From the NCBI GenBank assembly GCA_028826165.1, contig JAPDFW010000011.1, positions 623,001 through 687,000 of the forward strand: a DNA stretch of 64,000 bases. The letters run 5' to 3'. The notes under the pieces are model-generated. The model was not told where the DNA came from. It saw only the letters and a list, made by a program, of their open reading frames with translations, and ran no database searches. This DNA is from Anaeramoeba ignava (Eukaryota; Metamonada; Anaeramoebidae). The position numbers were made by a program, and so were the translations under genes. Every line of letters starts with the position of its first letter. Position 1 is the stretch's first letter. This document shows, in pieces, positions 1-14,000 of the stretch.

Positions 1-490
1 TATTAATAAAAAATTATTTATAAAATTAAATATAAAAAATTATTAAAAATAAAATTAAATATAAAATTATTTATAAAATTATTTATAAAATTATTTATAA
101 AATTATATATAAAATTATTAAAATTATTTATAAAATTATTTATAAAAAATTATTTATAAAAAATTATTATATAAAAAATTATTTAAAATTATTTTTATAA
201 AATTATTTATAAAATTATTTATAAAATTATTTATAAAATTATTTATAAAATTATTTATAAAATTATTTATAAAATTATTTATAAAATTATTTATAAAATT
301 ATTTATAAAATTATTTATAAAATTATTTATAAAATTATTTATAAAATTAATTATAAAATTATTTATAAAATTATTAATAAATTTATTTATAAAATTATTT
401 ATAAAATTATTAATAAAATTATTTATAAAATTATTTATAAAATTATTTATAAAATTATTTATAAAATTATTAATAAAATTAATTAATAAA
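1..490. repeat. 12-bp tandem repeat, left edge
   Basis: An array of a 12-bp unit close to AAAATTATTTAT, nearly perfect from about 190 to 480 and more degenerate before that. It contains no gene. It lies upstream of the BEACH gene and continues off the left edge of the window. Confidence 0.9.
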
Positions 491-539
491 TCTTAAAGGA
501 AATTTCCCAAAAAGATAAAAAAAGGCAAAAAATTAAAAG

Positions 540-637
540 CAAAAGAAAAAATTTTTTTTAATTTTCATTTTAATTTTTTTCATTTTTTTTCGTTTCTTTT
601 TTTTTTTTATAAAATAATAATAAAAAAAAACTTGAAA
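540..637 (+). promoter_or_regulatory. T-rich start region with CATTTTT boxes
   Basis: A T-rich stretch containing TTTTCATTTT and TTTTTCATTTTTTTT precedes the BEACH start codon and is followed by a short A-rich leader. The same layout precedes most genes in this window, so I read it as a transcription-start or core-promoter region. The function is inferred. Confidence 0.45.
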
Positions 638-3600
638 ATGCAAAATAACAAAAATCCACTTCATAAAATTTTCGCAATTCATAAAAGTTGGATATACTTA
701 TTATTAGAAAGAAATACTGATCAAAAAAAACAAAATCTCAAAAAATTCATTCATTTCTTTTATTCAACAATTAAAAACTCAAATATTAAATCAATTCCTT
801 TACAATTTCCTTTTATTCAAAATTTTTTCAATGAAATGATCAATTATTTGTTATTAGATTTTCAAAAAGCATTAAAAAAAGTTTCAAAATCAAAATCAAA
901 ATCAAAATCAGAATATTCTTTTGATAATTTTATTCAAAATCAAACAAATTTAGAAATTATGGAAATTATTTATCAATTTACATTAGAAAACAACTTTGTT
1001 TTCAAAGGATTGATTCAAATTCTATTTGCTTCATTAATTCTTTTTTCAGATGCTTCTTCTCCAAATATTCTATTCAAACCAGAAGATTTTCTTGGCGATG
1101 ATTTTGAATCTCAAATCAATCCCCAAAATTTATCACAAAATTCTTTCAATCAATCTCGAATTGATGGTCAAAATTCATTTGTTGTTCTTTCTCTTTTGAT
1201 TTTGGAAAATCTCACTAATATCGATTATCATCTCCAAGAATTTCTTCAAGAACCTCAGCTTTCAAATCTTTTCCATTTAATTGCATCTTCAAAATCACCT
1301 TTTGATGTCACTGCACAAATGCTGAGGATTTTAAAAGCAATTTTTCTCAAGCATCAAAGCTTCAAAAAACTCAACATCAATAAAATTGGCAAAATCAACG
1401 ATATTTCTTCAATTAACTCTGTTATCCGCCATCTTTTGTCTTCAATTTTCCAAATCCATTCAAAACCAATCATAGTCATCAATATTTTCAAGCTGTTTCT
1501 TTTTTCCTTCCAAAATTCATTGATCACATATTTCAGTGAAATATTCCATTCTTTCAGAAAAAACCACGGATATTCCATTTTATATCACACTCTACTTCAC
1601 TTTGCTTCCAGTCAAGAAAGACACCATTTCTTGCATCTGATCTCAATCTCTTTCCAATTTGTTTTTGTTTCTTGTCAGCCTCAAGATTCGGAATTCATCA
1701 TTTTTTCAAAGCAAACATTATGGAACAATTCAACTCAAGAAAAAGATCTCCGATATCTTTATTCAATCAACATGATTCTCCATATTTTCAAAAATCACTC
1801 AATTTCTTGGGAAATTGAAGACAAAATACTTGGGCTGATCGATAACATTCGCGGAATTAATCCAAATATCTATAAACTACTCAATTTTAATATTATTGAT
1901 TTTATTTGCAATAATTTCCAAAACCATAAAAAATCAACTCAAGAAAAAATTTTGGATTTCATCAAATTCTTGATTCTTCTTGATAACAGCTCGTTTAATC
2001 TTAAACCTTATTGCAAACTTCTATCTCCAAAATATAGTGAATCTGTAAGTATTCAAATTGCATTGCATATTGCGGAAATGATTCCTTTGAATCCGAGATT
2101 TGAAGAATATTTGCGAGTTGGAGGAGTTGTCAATTTTATTGTTGCTAGATTTTTATCAGAATGCCAAAAACTCAAACCGTTGATTGATTCTTTTTTGAAA
2201 AATCAATCAAAGCAAGTTTATTCATGATTTTTCTGATTTGTTCATTCAAGATGATTTAAATGAAAATCAAATTAAAAATGAAAATCAAATTAAAAATGAA
2301 AATCAAATTGAAAAACCAAGTTCTTTATTATTAGAAACTTTAATTAGATTACTATACTCAATACTTAAAGCAAACCCTGAAAATATTATTACATTCACAA
2401 AAAAACAAGCAATAAATATAATATCTGATCTTCTAGAAATCCCCAAATTTAGAAATGAAATTTTTACAAATTTTGTTGATCTTGTTCTTGTTGATTCAGA
2501 ATACCTTAGTTTGCTAATTCTTGATTTAATATCAAACTTCTCTAAATCAAATTCATTTCCAAATTTGTTTGTTACAACTTTACAAAAGAGAATTGATATA
2601 CTTTCTTTATTCTCAATATTTGTTGTTTCAGATCAAAAATTCCAAAATGTTTTCAGAGAAAACAATATCTTCTCCATTCTACAGCAAATTTTCACAGAAA
2701 CAACTCAACAATTCACATCATTTTCGTCTGAAGAATACGAAGAAATTGAATATGCATCAATTTCCTTTTGGCTTTTTGTTGATAACGCATTTCGTTTTCT
2801 TGCAATTCTTTTGTATAACAATACAACAAATCAAGAAATTGTCGATCAAGGATGTCCTTTAAAAGATCTTATTGAAGTTCTCAACAAAACTAGAATATTC
2901 GAAAACAAATCAAACTTCATTATTCTTGTGGATTCTCTTATTAATCTTGCATTTACTGGCCAAATACAAAGATTTTATCAATTTACAGAAGAACAAGATC
3001 TGGATATCCAACAAAATATCCCCATTTTCACAAAGAATATGATAGATTTCTTCAAATATCATCTCATTATCCACAATAATTCTGATTCGTTGTTTTCCGT
3101 CACTTCAATTCTTCTAAAATACAACAAAGGATATATTTCGAATTTCTATCAAAACTTCCAAGAAATGAAAAATCACAATTTAAATCAAAATGAATTCCAC
3201 AAAAAACAATTTTCATCTTTGATAGAAATTCTTTTTTATGACAACAAGCATCCAAAACAAAAAATCCCACAAATCGAATTTCCTCAGCTTTGCAATTATG
3301 TTTTCAAAATATTTTCTAAACAAATCAAATCCCAAGTCATTTCCATAGAAACAATTCAGCCCGTGATCGAAAACCTTATACTCTATTCACAACATGAAAC
3401 AAATCGATATTCTGTCGCGAATTCTGCTTTTCTTTCCTCAATATTTGATAAATACTCCAAAATCATAATGGCATCTTCTCATCCTTTACAAGAAAAAATA
3501 TTTCAACTTATCGAACATTTTGGTTGTTGCTCGATTAGTGTTCTTGAAATCAAAAAATTGTTTTCTTTTTTTAAAGAAAAATCCTTTCCAATTAAAATAC

Positions 3601-6600
3601 TTGACATTTTAACCAAAATGAATAAATTCCCAACTTCTCCAGAAGATTATTTCAGTATCCAAGTATCTCCAGCAAACACAAACGGAAAAATTGTAGTGAA
3701 AAATATTGGAAGTATTTTCAATTCACAAGAAAATATTACAATCAGTTTCTGGTTCTCTTTTTTTGAGCAAGTACCTCATTCTTATAAACCTCTTATCAGT
3801 TTTATCAAACATTCAAAGAAACAAAACCAAAAAGAATCTGTTTTGCAAATATCACTGAATATCCAATCCAAACTCGAAGTTATTATTAAAAACAAACAAA
3901 ATTCCAAAAAAATTATTTTTGAAGAATCACATTTCCAAGAATCAAAATGGAATCATGTTGTTCTCTGCTTCTCGAAGAAGAAAATAAATTCGGCTGAAAA
4001 TGCAGACAATATCGCATTATTCATTAACGGAAGAAAAACAACAAACACAAATTTCTCATTTGAAATCAAAAAAAATTTAATCAACTCACTTTGTTTTGGA
4101 GGGAAAAGTGGAACAACTTCCTTTCAAAATTATCATCTTTATCTTGCAAATGCACACATTTTCTCTCATCAATTAACTGAAAAAGATGCCTTAAATTTGT
4201 ATTTCTTGGGCTTTGATTACATGGTTCATTCTTTTAATAGTTCTGATGACCATGTTTTTCCTTTTCGTAAAATAGATATTTCTGATTCAAATCAAATCCC
4301 AATCCACGAAGATTTTTTATCCATCTCATCTCTTGAGAAATTACGAGAAAATTTGCTATTTTCGTTATATTTGAAGAAGGAAGCATATTTGATTTTGAGA
4401 CCAATTGAAAAAACAGCAAAAAACCAAGAACAAAATTTGGAAACAACTTATAACTCAAAAGATTCAGATCAAATTGTACAAGAACAAATTCATCTCAAAA
4501 ATTCACATACAAAAATAATCCATAAAATAACAGCAAAAGAGGCAATTGATTCTATTGGAGGAATATTTTCAATTGTTTATTTTCTTGCTTCTTCATTATT
4601 TAGAACGAAGAAATATCAACAAAAAAGTTTGGAATTTTTAATAGCTTTTCTTGAAAATAATATAGAAAATTTAAGAGAAATGAAAAATTCAAAATTATAT
4701 CAAATAATTGCAAGGATTCTTTCTAATGATGAATGGGAAATTGATTCAAAAATTCTTGAGTATTGTTTTGAAATTTGTGGTGTTGTTCAAAATGAAATAG
4801 AAAATCAAAATGAAAATGAAAATGAAAATATATCAACTTCATTCCCAAATAATTTAATACTCAATAAATCTGCATTTAAACATTTGATTTTGAATTGGCA
4901 AATTTGGAGAAGAGCTGGGAAAGATGTTCAAATCAAATTATTCTCAACAATTTTAAATATAATGAAAAACAAAAAGAACGAATACATAATTTTCAATGTA
5001 AAATTTTTAAAAAAATTGAATATTCTTGTTAAATTATTAAGTATTTTCAGAGATGATCCAATTCTTGATCCAACTGTTAATGATATAATTGTTGGAATAA
5101 TGGAAAAATTCACACAAAAAAAGGAAGATTATGAAGCAGTTTTCAGTTATATTATTGAAACACATCATCGACCTTCTCGTGTTAAAATGATATCAATAGC
5201 TCCAACACAAACCAAAATTGTAGAAAGTAGACCTACAACTTTGGAAATACCAGAAGAAATAAAAGAAAATATTACTTCAAAACCAAGTTATGCATCTTTA
5301 AGAAGACGCAAACTAAGTAAAAGAGTGTCTTCTTTCAGATCATTTTCTGTTGAATTCGAGAAGCAAATTATTAGAAAGAAACCAATGAATTTTTCGCAAG
5401 AATCACTTGTTTCAAATCTTCTTGAAAAAGGATTAGAAGAAGAAAATATTCCGAATAAAAATAAGAATAATAATAATAATAATATTCCGAATAAGAATAA
5501 TAATAATAAGAATAATAATAATAATAATATTTCGAATCTGACTATTAATATCAGTAGCATCGATAATGATAACGATGATAACAGTAATGTTAATAATGAT
5601 AGTAATGTTAATAATGATAGTAATGTTAATAATGATAGTAATAATAATAACAACAACAACAACGATGAATCTCCTTATGATCATTCATTAACAAGAATTT
5701 CTGTGATGAGAATGTTTGTTAAAAAAATCCAGAAAGAAGTTAACCGAAATGAAGAAGTTAATGCTTTTCTATCAAATTTATCACCTTTTCTTGTAATTTC
5801 ATTAATTCACCACATTTCAGATGAAACTAGACTTCTTTTTGTCAGATTAATTAGTTCAATTATTAGTTTCAAACCCGTTCTTCAATCTTTTGTTGATTCC
5901 TGTTCTCTTGATGTTTTAGGTTTCCAACTTCAACAATTTCCAACAAAATTTGAACTATTTGATGAATTATTTTTGATGCTTTTCCAAAACACAATTCTAA
6001 CTCCTATTTTTATGATTGCGGCAAGTACAATTGATAAAATGCATCAATTTAATGTGATAAAAACTATTAGAGGAATGTTTAATCAAAATCATCAGAAAGA
6101 ATATATCGAGAAAGGGATTATAGAGCATGTTTGTGAATTCTTAATAGTTTTCCAAGAAGAACGTGAAATGAGTAAAACAAAAAATCAATTTAATCAAAGT
6201 TTCAATTTTGAAAATGAAAATTTAAATCAAAATCAAAATGAAAATGAAAATGAAAATGAAAATGAAAATGAAAATGAAAATGAAAGTGAAAGTGAAAGTG
6301 AAAGTGAGGATAATATCGAAGAGGAAATTATCGAAAAATCTATTATGCAATTTAGTGAACAAAATTCAAAAAATAAACCAAATCAAACAAGCCAAAATCA
6401 CATCTCAATGTTCACAGTTTCTTTAAAAGCATTAGCAAAATTAAAATCAATGAAATCAACTTCCCAAAAAAAATCCAAAAAAGACAAGGAATTTGATATT
6501 GAACAGGAAATCATATTATTATTGATTGATATTTGTGAGTATGGCTGCAAAATTCCAGGAGGAATTCAAGATATTGTAATGAAAGTATTTTGCCATTTAA

Positions 6601-9600
6601 CATGCATTCCAAATTTTAGCAATAAACAAATTAGGGAATATCAACAACAAATTGCGATTGCTTTGATCATTTTATTTCACACAGATCTCCAAAAACAAAT
6701 CAAAGAAATTGATGAAATTTTCATTTCAAACTTTATTGGGAAATACAATTTGATAACGGATTTAGTTTTGTTTTGGATCAAAAGTAAATATTTTTCACCA
6801 CAAGAAGAAATAAAATCACCACCTCCACTTTCCACACCAGTAACACCAAGATTACAAAGAAAAAACCAAACAAATCAAATTCAATTCTTTTTAAATAATT
6901 CAAGATCAACACCATCAATTGATGATGAATTAAAAAAAGATCCAAAAAAAGAAAATAAAATGGATTTTTCGAAATTAAGATTTTCTGATAGTAAACTGAA
7001 AAAGGAAAAACAGGGATTTTCATCACTGAAAGAAAAGCTATTTTTCCAACATTTGTTTGATATTCTTTCTTTTCAATTCCGAATTTTAAACGAAATGAGC
7101 AACTCAAATTCCAAATCAATCAAAAATATCAAAGAGTATATTTACAAAAACATTAAAAAATTAACATATGCATTTATGGATTCCACAAATCCGCAAGAAT
7201 TCCATGAATTCATCATAAATTACCTTGCAACAAACGAAGATTTCTTCACATTGATTATTGAAGCCAAAGAAACATCTGCGATATTTGGCTATTTGATCTC
7301 TCAAATCCAATCACCAAAAAATTCCAATTTGGGAAACAATCTCCGATTTCTATTTTTGAAAGCATTGAAAAATAGGAAGTACTCAAATAACATTATTGGT
7401 TCATCCTCAAGGAAAAGGAAAAAACTCGAATTGCAATTCAAAAATAATTACAAACAGATCATTTTGTTTTGTACAGAAACTAAAGCACTGCTTCTCATCA
7501 AAAATGAATTTACTGAATTTAAAAATTTCCAACAGAAATTCAAAGAAATGGCAACAAAAATTGTGCAAAACCGAAACGAATACCAATCCAAAATCAAGAA
7601 AACACGAAACCAAGCAATAAATGTTTTATTTCAAAAGCAAGATGAACTCAGAAAGAATGCAATGAATAAATTCCGCAAAATTGTTGATCGAGAATCATTC
7701 ATTTCCGAGAAATGGATCCATTTATACGAACAAATGACACACGAAAGAGGAGTTTGGAATCCTCCTGAAAAATTAATTTTATTTGAAATTGATGAGACAG
7801 AATGTCCAAACAGAACAAGAAGAAGACTGAAAAAAAGATTTATTGATATGAAAAAATTCGACAATCATTTAGTCAAGTTTGATTCGCCTCATAATCCCTT
7901 TGATTTTGATAATGGAGCCTTAAAAACGCTATTTTCAAATCGGCAAGAGTTTCGCAAAAAATATTTACAGATGAAAAAAACACCCAAAAATTCTATTGAT
8001 TATTCTCGCGTTCTTAATAATTTCATCATTCAAAATTATCTTTATGAAAAAAGAAAGCAAGGATTTGAAACCGAAATTGAAAAGGATAAAATATTCCCCA
8101 GTAACAAACAAAAACAAGAACAAATCGAGAAAGAAAATATTGAAGATGAAAAAGAAAACGAAGATTTGCAATATATCAACCGAAAAAGACAGAAAATATT
8201 AAGAAATTCTGAGATTAATCCCAAAAAGATCCTGAAAAAATTAACAAAATTCAATATTCTCAGTTATCAAGTGTTGCTATCAGGAAGTCGGGAATTTTTA
8301 CTGAATGTGAAAAATGCATTATTATCTGATGAGACTGTGCAATTCTCGATAAAATGTGTGCGAATTCAATTAATTACGGAATATTTTGGAGATCTACTTC
8401 TATCTGATAAGAAAATACATTTTTTCATTGAAGAGTTTTCTGAACTCTCCATAACAGGAGAATTAGTCACAAAGAAAAGCCCAAATATAAACAATCACTT
8501 GGCAATTTTGTATTCAGAAATAAGAGAGATTCACAAACGAAGATATTTATTAAGAAATGTTGGAATTGAGTTCTTTTTAACAACTGGAAAAACACTGTTT
8601 TTTGCATTTGAAAAAGTGAATCAAAGAGAAGAAGTGTTTGAGAAAATATTGAGCCACGAATTGCCGCATTACATTGATTACGAATCATCCAAAATCGGAT
8701 CAGCACTGAGAAAATCTGTGAAGAAACTCTGGGAAAACCACAAGATTAGTAACTTTGCATATTTAATGCATTTGAACACATTATCAGGAAGAACATACAA
8801 TGATTTGGCGCAATATCCAGTATTTCCAAATATTCTGAAAGAAATCAATTTCGCAAAAACTAACATTCATGATCTGAAAGCATTTCGCGATATCACAAGA
8901 CCAATGGGCGCTCAAACAGAAGAACAAGTTATTTTTGCTCAAAGACATTATAACGAGCTTGTGAGAAATGATGAAATTGGGTATCATTACGGAACCCATT
9001 ACTCAAATCCAGGAACTGTACTTTTCTTTATGGTCCGTTTGGAGCCATTTGCATCTTTGCTTGTAAATTTTCAAAGCGGAAGATTTGATCTTCCTGATCG
9101 TTTATTTTCCTCAATATCGAAAATGTGGAAACAAACATCTGTGGTGCAATCAAACACCTTGAAAGAACTGATTCCCGAATTTTTCTTTCTTCCTGAATTA
9201 CTACTGAATCTGAACGGATATAATTTAGGAATCAACCACAATGGACATCTAATTGATCATGCCTTTTTGAGCGATTTTCATATGAATGATCCTCGGTTAT
9301 TAACTAAAATATATGCGGAGGCGCTTGAATCTCCTTATATTTCGGAAAATATTAATTCATGGATTGATTTGATATTTGGATACAAACAAAGAGGCCCAAG
9401 AGCAGTCGAATATTACAATGCGTTCCATCCAAATACTTACGAAGGAGGAATTGATATCGACTCAATTGAAGATGAAGCAGAAAAAAAAGGACTTATTACT
9501 GTGATCCAAAATTTCGGACAAACTCCGATCCAAATTTTTAAGAAACAGCACACAAAAAGAAAACTTATGATTTCAAGAGAAGACGAGCATCAATTCAAAG

Positions 9601-10862
9601 AAAATTTGGATTTTGTTTATTTGGAAAATAACAGCAGTGCTGATTCGCTAATCAACGACAGTGATAATACTGATAACGAAATTCCGACAAATGATATCCG
9701 CATTGAATACGATAAAAATACAAATTCTGGGATTGATTCAACAACAAGTGCAAATGAGGCTGAATCAAATATTGAAGAATCAAAAAGTGGAGTTGATTTG
9801 AATATTTCTAGTGAAAATCAAAATCAAAATCAAAATCACAATCAAAATATGAAAGAACTTCTTTCAAGAGAATTTGTCACAAGTTACCATAATCAACACC
9901 ATTTATTATCAAATTATCAATTACTATCGCCAATTGATTTCAAAAAAACAAGCTCATCAATTCAAGAAATTGTTTCAAAAGGAAAAAGCATCATCATTGT
10001 TCACAAAAACACTTGTGTGATTAATCCTGAGAAAGAAATGGTTGTGAAATGGAAAGAATTTGAGAGCGTATTCAAATTATCACCATCAAATAAATCAGAT
10101 CGAGTTTTACTAACATTTGGAGAAAATATTGATGATATTATTTATTGTTGCACAACTCCTACAGATGGGAGTATACTTGTCTCAGGCGGAAAAAAAGGGA
10201 TTGTATATGTCTGGGAAATCATTCGTTCGCAAAAGAAAATCATAGGGTTTAAGCTTAAAGATAAATTGTTTGGACACTCTGATTCAATTTTGAAAATTGT
10301 TGCATCTTCTGAATTTCATGTGATTTTGAGTGCCTCACTTGATGGAACTGTTATTGTTTGGGATATGAACTCCTTGTCTTGTTCGTTTTCATTGGAAAAT
10401 AATGTTGGTCCGGTTTCTACGCTTGCAATAAGTGAGATTACTGGTGATATTGTTACTTTTTCATCAAAATTTTATTCCAAAAAAAAAAATTTTGATTTTG
10501 ATTCTCCAAGAAATATAAACACACTGAATTTGTGGACAATCAATGGGCATCTTATAACAACAAAAAGGTTGTCTTCGAATTCAAAAGGTTTCATTCGTTC
10601 AGCTATTTTCAGTTCAGCTGATTTTGGAACTTCAAGAAATTTGATTTTTACTGGAACTCAGAGTGGAAATATTGATATTTGGGATGCTTTTGATTTGTCT
10701 CATCTTTTTACTATAGAAATTGGCTCAAATGTTCCTATTACTACACTACATTATGCTCCTCAATTAAATGGTGTTTATTCTGGTGATTCTGAAGGTCTTT
10801 TAGAAATGTGGGGAATTAGTGGAAGAAATGATAAAAATTTATCAAGAAAATCAATTAAATGA
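638..10862 (+). CDS. BEACH-domain WD40 protein (LvsA/ALFY/neurobeachin type)
   Basis: A giant scaffold protein of the BEACH family, which acts in lysosome, autophagy and membrane trafficking. The start is the ATG at 638. The first part (638-2227, about 529 aa) is armadillo-like helical sequence. The rest (about 2250-10862, some 2870 aa) is open in the +1 frame. It carries a concanavalin-like domain (about 3650-4220), poly-N and NENE/SESE tracts (about 5450-5670 and 6220-6310), a PH-BEACH domain (about 8350-8690), a well-conserved BEACH domain (about 8700-9500; RPMGAQT, YHYGTHYSNPG, FDLPDRLF, FGYKQRG, HPNTYEG) and C-terminal WD40 repeats (about 10140-10850; GTVIVWD, NIDIWDAF). No FYVE domain follows. 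The two frames can be joined by a possible intron at 2179-2320 (GT-AG, frame-restoring) or by a one-base shift near 2213-2226. They could also be two genes, but the BEACH family normally has a long helical N-terminus, so one gene is likelier. Confidence 0.85.
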
Positions 10863-10974
10863 TTTAAATTTTTTTAATAATATTATTATTATTAATAATA
10901 ATGTATTTGGGAAATTGTTTCCAAAACAAAAAAAAGAAAGAATTTTTTTTTTTAATAAAAAAAAACCAAAATTT

Positions 10975-11062
10975 TATTTGCTTTTTTTTTAATTTCATTT
11001 TTTTTCATTTTTTTTCATTTTTTTTCATTTTTTAGTTTTTATTATTATTATTATTATTTAAA
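10975..11062 (+). promoter_or_regulatory. Repeated CATTTTTTTT motif before RMC1
   Basis: Four consecutive TTTTTTTTCAT-type units (about 10985-11032), then (TTA)n and AAAATGG at the start codon. This is the clearest example of the motif that precedes most genes here. A promoter role is inferred from position only. Confidence 0.5.
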
Positions 11063-14000
11063 ATGGAAAAAGAAATTCATGTAAAATTGGAATCACCAAT
11101 TATTTTTGATCCAAATGAATATCAATGGTTTAAATTTGATGAAATTCTTCATCAAATAATTTTATTTAAAAATAAAATACTTAAATGTATTGGATATTTA
11201 TTTGAAAAAAATGAAGCAATAAAGTAATTAAAATTAAAATTAAAAATTTAATCAAAATAAAATTTTTAATCTTTTTTTTTTCTCTTTAATTTTAATAGAA
11301 TTCCTCAAATAAAAATTAATGATTATATTCAAGAAATCTCAATATCACCAAATCGTAGATATATTGCTATTGTTAGAAATAATAATACAGAATTTGAATT
11401 ATTTTTAAGAACAGATAATTTAGAAGAAAAAGAAGCAAAAAAAACTTTAACTTATAAATCTAAATTTGAAAATAAAGAAAATTTTACAATTTTATCAATT
11501 AAATGGCTTGATAATTTACAATTACTTTTAATTACAAATTATACACTTGAACATTTATTTGTATTTTAAATATAATTTTTAATATAATTTTAAATATAAT
11601 TTTTAAATGAATTTTAATTTTAGATTGAAGATGAGAAAAATAATATAAGAAGAATCAATATTTTTAAACATTCACAAATTCATGGAGCTTCATATTCTGT
11701 ATTTTATTTAAAAGGAATAAAAAAAATTTTCAATTAAAAAAAAAATTTTTGAATTAAAAAAAATTAGTTTGAAAATAAATTAATACTATTATCAACAGAA
11801 TCAAATGGAAAACAAATAAAAGGATATCAATTCCGTCCAACACAAGTTGTTAAATTACCAAAATTTGAATTAAAATATCCAATATTTCAAGAATCCAAAA
11901 AAATCAAAAATGAAAGAATCCACAGAGAAATAAAGAAAAGAATTAGGAAAAGATTGGGGAAAGTTATCAAAAGTATTTTAATAATTCGACTTTATAATAA
12001 TTTATATTGTGCACAATTAGTTCAAAGTGGATTCAAAAATAACTTATTATTGTTATATAAAATTACAAATGAAACTATAAAAGCTTTTATTGAAATTCCT
12101 GCTTTACAACCTAATTTTGCAATTAGTGTTGTTGATAATTTATTGTTACTTCATGATTTGGAATTACAAAGAACTATTTTTTATGATATTCCAGATAATT
12201 CTCAAAATAAGGAATTGATTAAATTACCTTTATCTATTAAACCTATTACTATAAATTTAGAAAAAGCTTTTTTTTTAGATAAAAATCATAAATTAAATGA
12301 TAACTCATTTGAAAATTTAACTGAAATAGAAAATCAATATAAAAATGAAAATGAAAATGAAAATGAAAATGAAAATCAATATAAAAATGAAAATGAAAAT
12401 GAAAATGAAAATGAAAATGAAAATCAATATAAAAATGAAAACGAAAATGAAAATCAAAATCAAATTCAAAATCAAATTCAAAATGAAAACGAAAATCAAA
12501 TTCAAAATCAAAATCAAAATCAAATTCAAATTCAAAATCAAAATCAAAATCAAAATCAAAATCAAAATCAAAATCAAATTCAAAATCAAAATCAAAATGA
12601 AAATCAAAATGAAAATCAAAATCAAAATCAAAATCAAAATCAAAATCAAAATCAATATCAAAATCAAAATCAAAATCAAATTCAAAATCAAAATGAAAAT
12701 GAAAATCAAATTCAAAATCAAATTCAAAATCAAAATGAAAATCAAATTCAAAATCAAAATCAAAATCAAATTCAAAATCAAAATCAAAATCAAAATCAAA
12801 ATCAAAATCAAAATCAAAATCAAAATCAAAATCAAAATCAAAATCAAAATCAAAATCAAAATCAAAATCAAAATCAAAATCAAAATCAAATTCAAAATCA
12901 AATTCAAATTCAAAATCAAAATCAAATTCAAAATCAAATTCAAAATCAAAATCAAAATGAAAATCAAATTCGAAAATCAAATTCAAAATCAAATTCAAAA
13001 AAATCAAATTCAAAATGAAAATGAAATAGAAATTCAAAAAAATCAAATTCAAATTCAAAATCAAATTCAAATTCAAATTCAAATTCAAATTCAAAATGAA
13101 AATGAAATAGAAATTGAAAATGAAGATATTCAAGAACTGAAAAAAAAAATATTTTTATTACATAAAAAAACATGGGCACATTTTTTACCAAATTACATTT
13201 TAGATCCATTTACAGGATTTATTTCCTTTTATGATATTGATTTAAATACAGTAGCATCAAGTATTAACGATAAATTCCATCGAATAAAATTTCTTTTTCA
13301 AAGAGCAGACTCAAAATTTATTTTGTTAAAATTTCTCAAACTAACAATTGAAGAACATGAAAAACTTGAAATAATTTCATATTGTTTTGATATTATTAAT
13401 CATATAAGAAATTTAGCAGCAAAAGTTAAAGCAAGAGATCAAAACCCAGCAAAACCGAAAAAAAAGAAACAAATCAAAAAAAGACAAAAAATCAAACTAA
13501 ATCCATTTATTCTTGATTCAAAACCAAAATTCCAAAGAACTAATAGCACTCTTCAATTGAATCAGTTTATTTTTGAAGAAAGTGATAATGCAGATCAAGT
13601 CTATTCTGATTTGGAGTTGATTAGTCCATCTCCAAGAAGGAAGCATTATGGAGACATTGAAACAGAATTTATTATTCTTAATTCAGAAGAAAAATCGGAA
13701 AAAACGGAAGAAGAAAAAAAAGAGACAAAAAATCAAGAATTGGAAAGAATAAGCATTTCAAATGAAAAAATGAGGAGAAAAATACTTGAATTTCAAGAAG
13801 GAATTAATCAAGGATATATTGTTCTTCATCAAATGGATTTATATAAACATGTTTTTCTGAAAATTCAACAAGATCAAGTAGTTGAAGATAATTACTTGAT
13901 ATCTGTTCTTACAGAATATATTAGAAGTTTAAATTTTTATCACATTCCAGTTCAATATTTTTTATTTAGTATGATGATTGAATTGTTGATGAAAAATAAT

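Noticed and set aside
2216-2250. A 35-nt intron GTTTAT...TTCAAG joining the BEACH frames
   Set aside because: The join leaves ATG ATT TAA after CAA, i.e. an immediate stop; it is also shorter than any other intron here.
12249-13133. Long minus-strand frame rich in DF/NL repeats
   Set aside because: It is the reverse complement of the NQ-coding hexamer in RMC1; any frame of this repeat is open.
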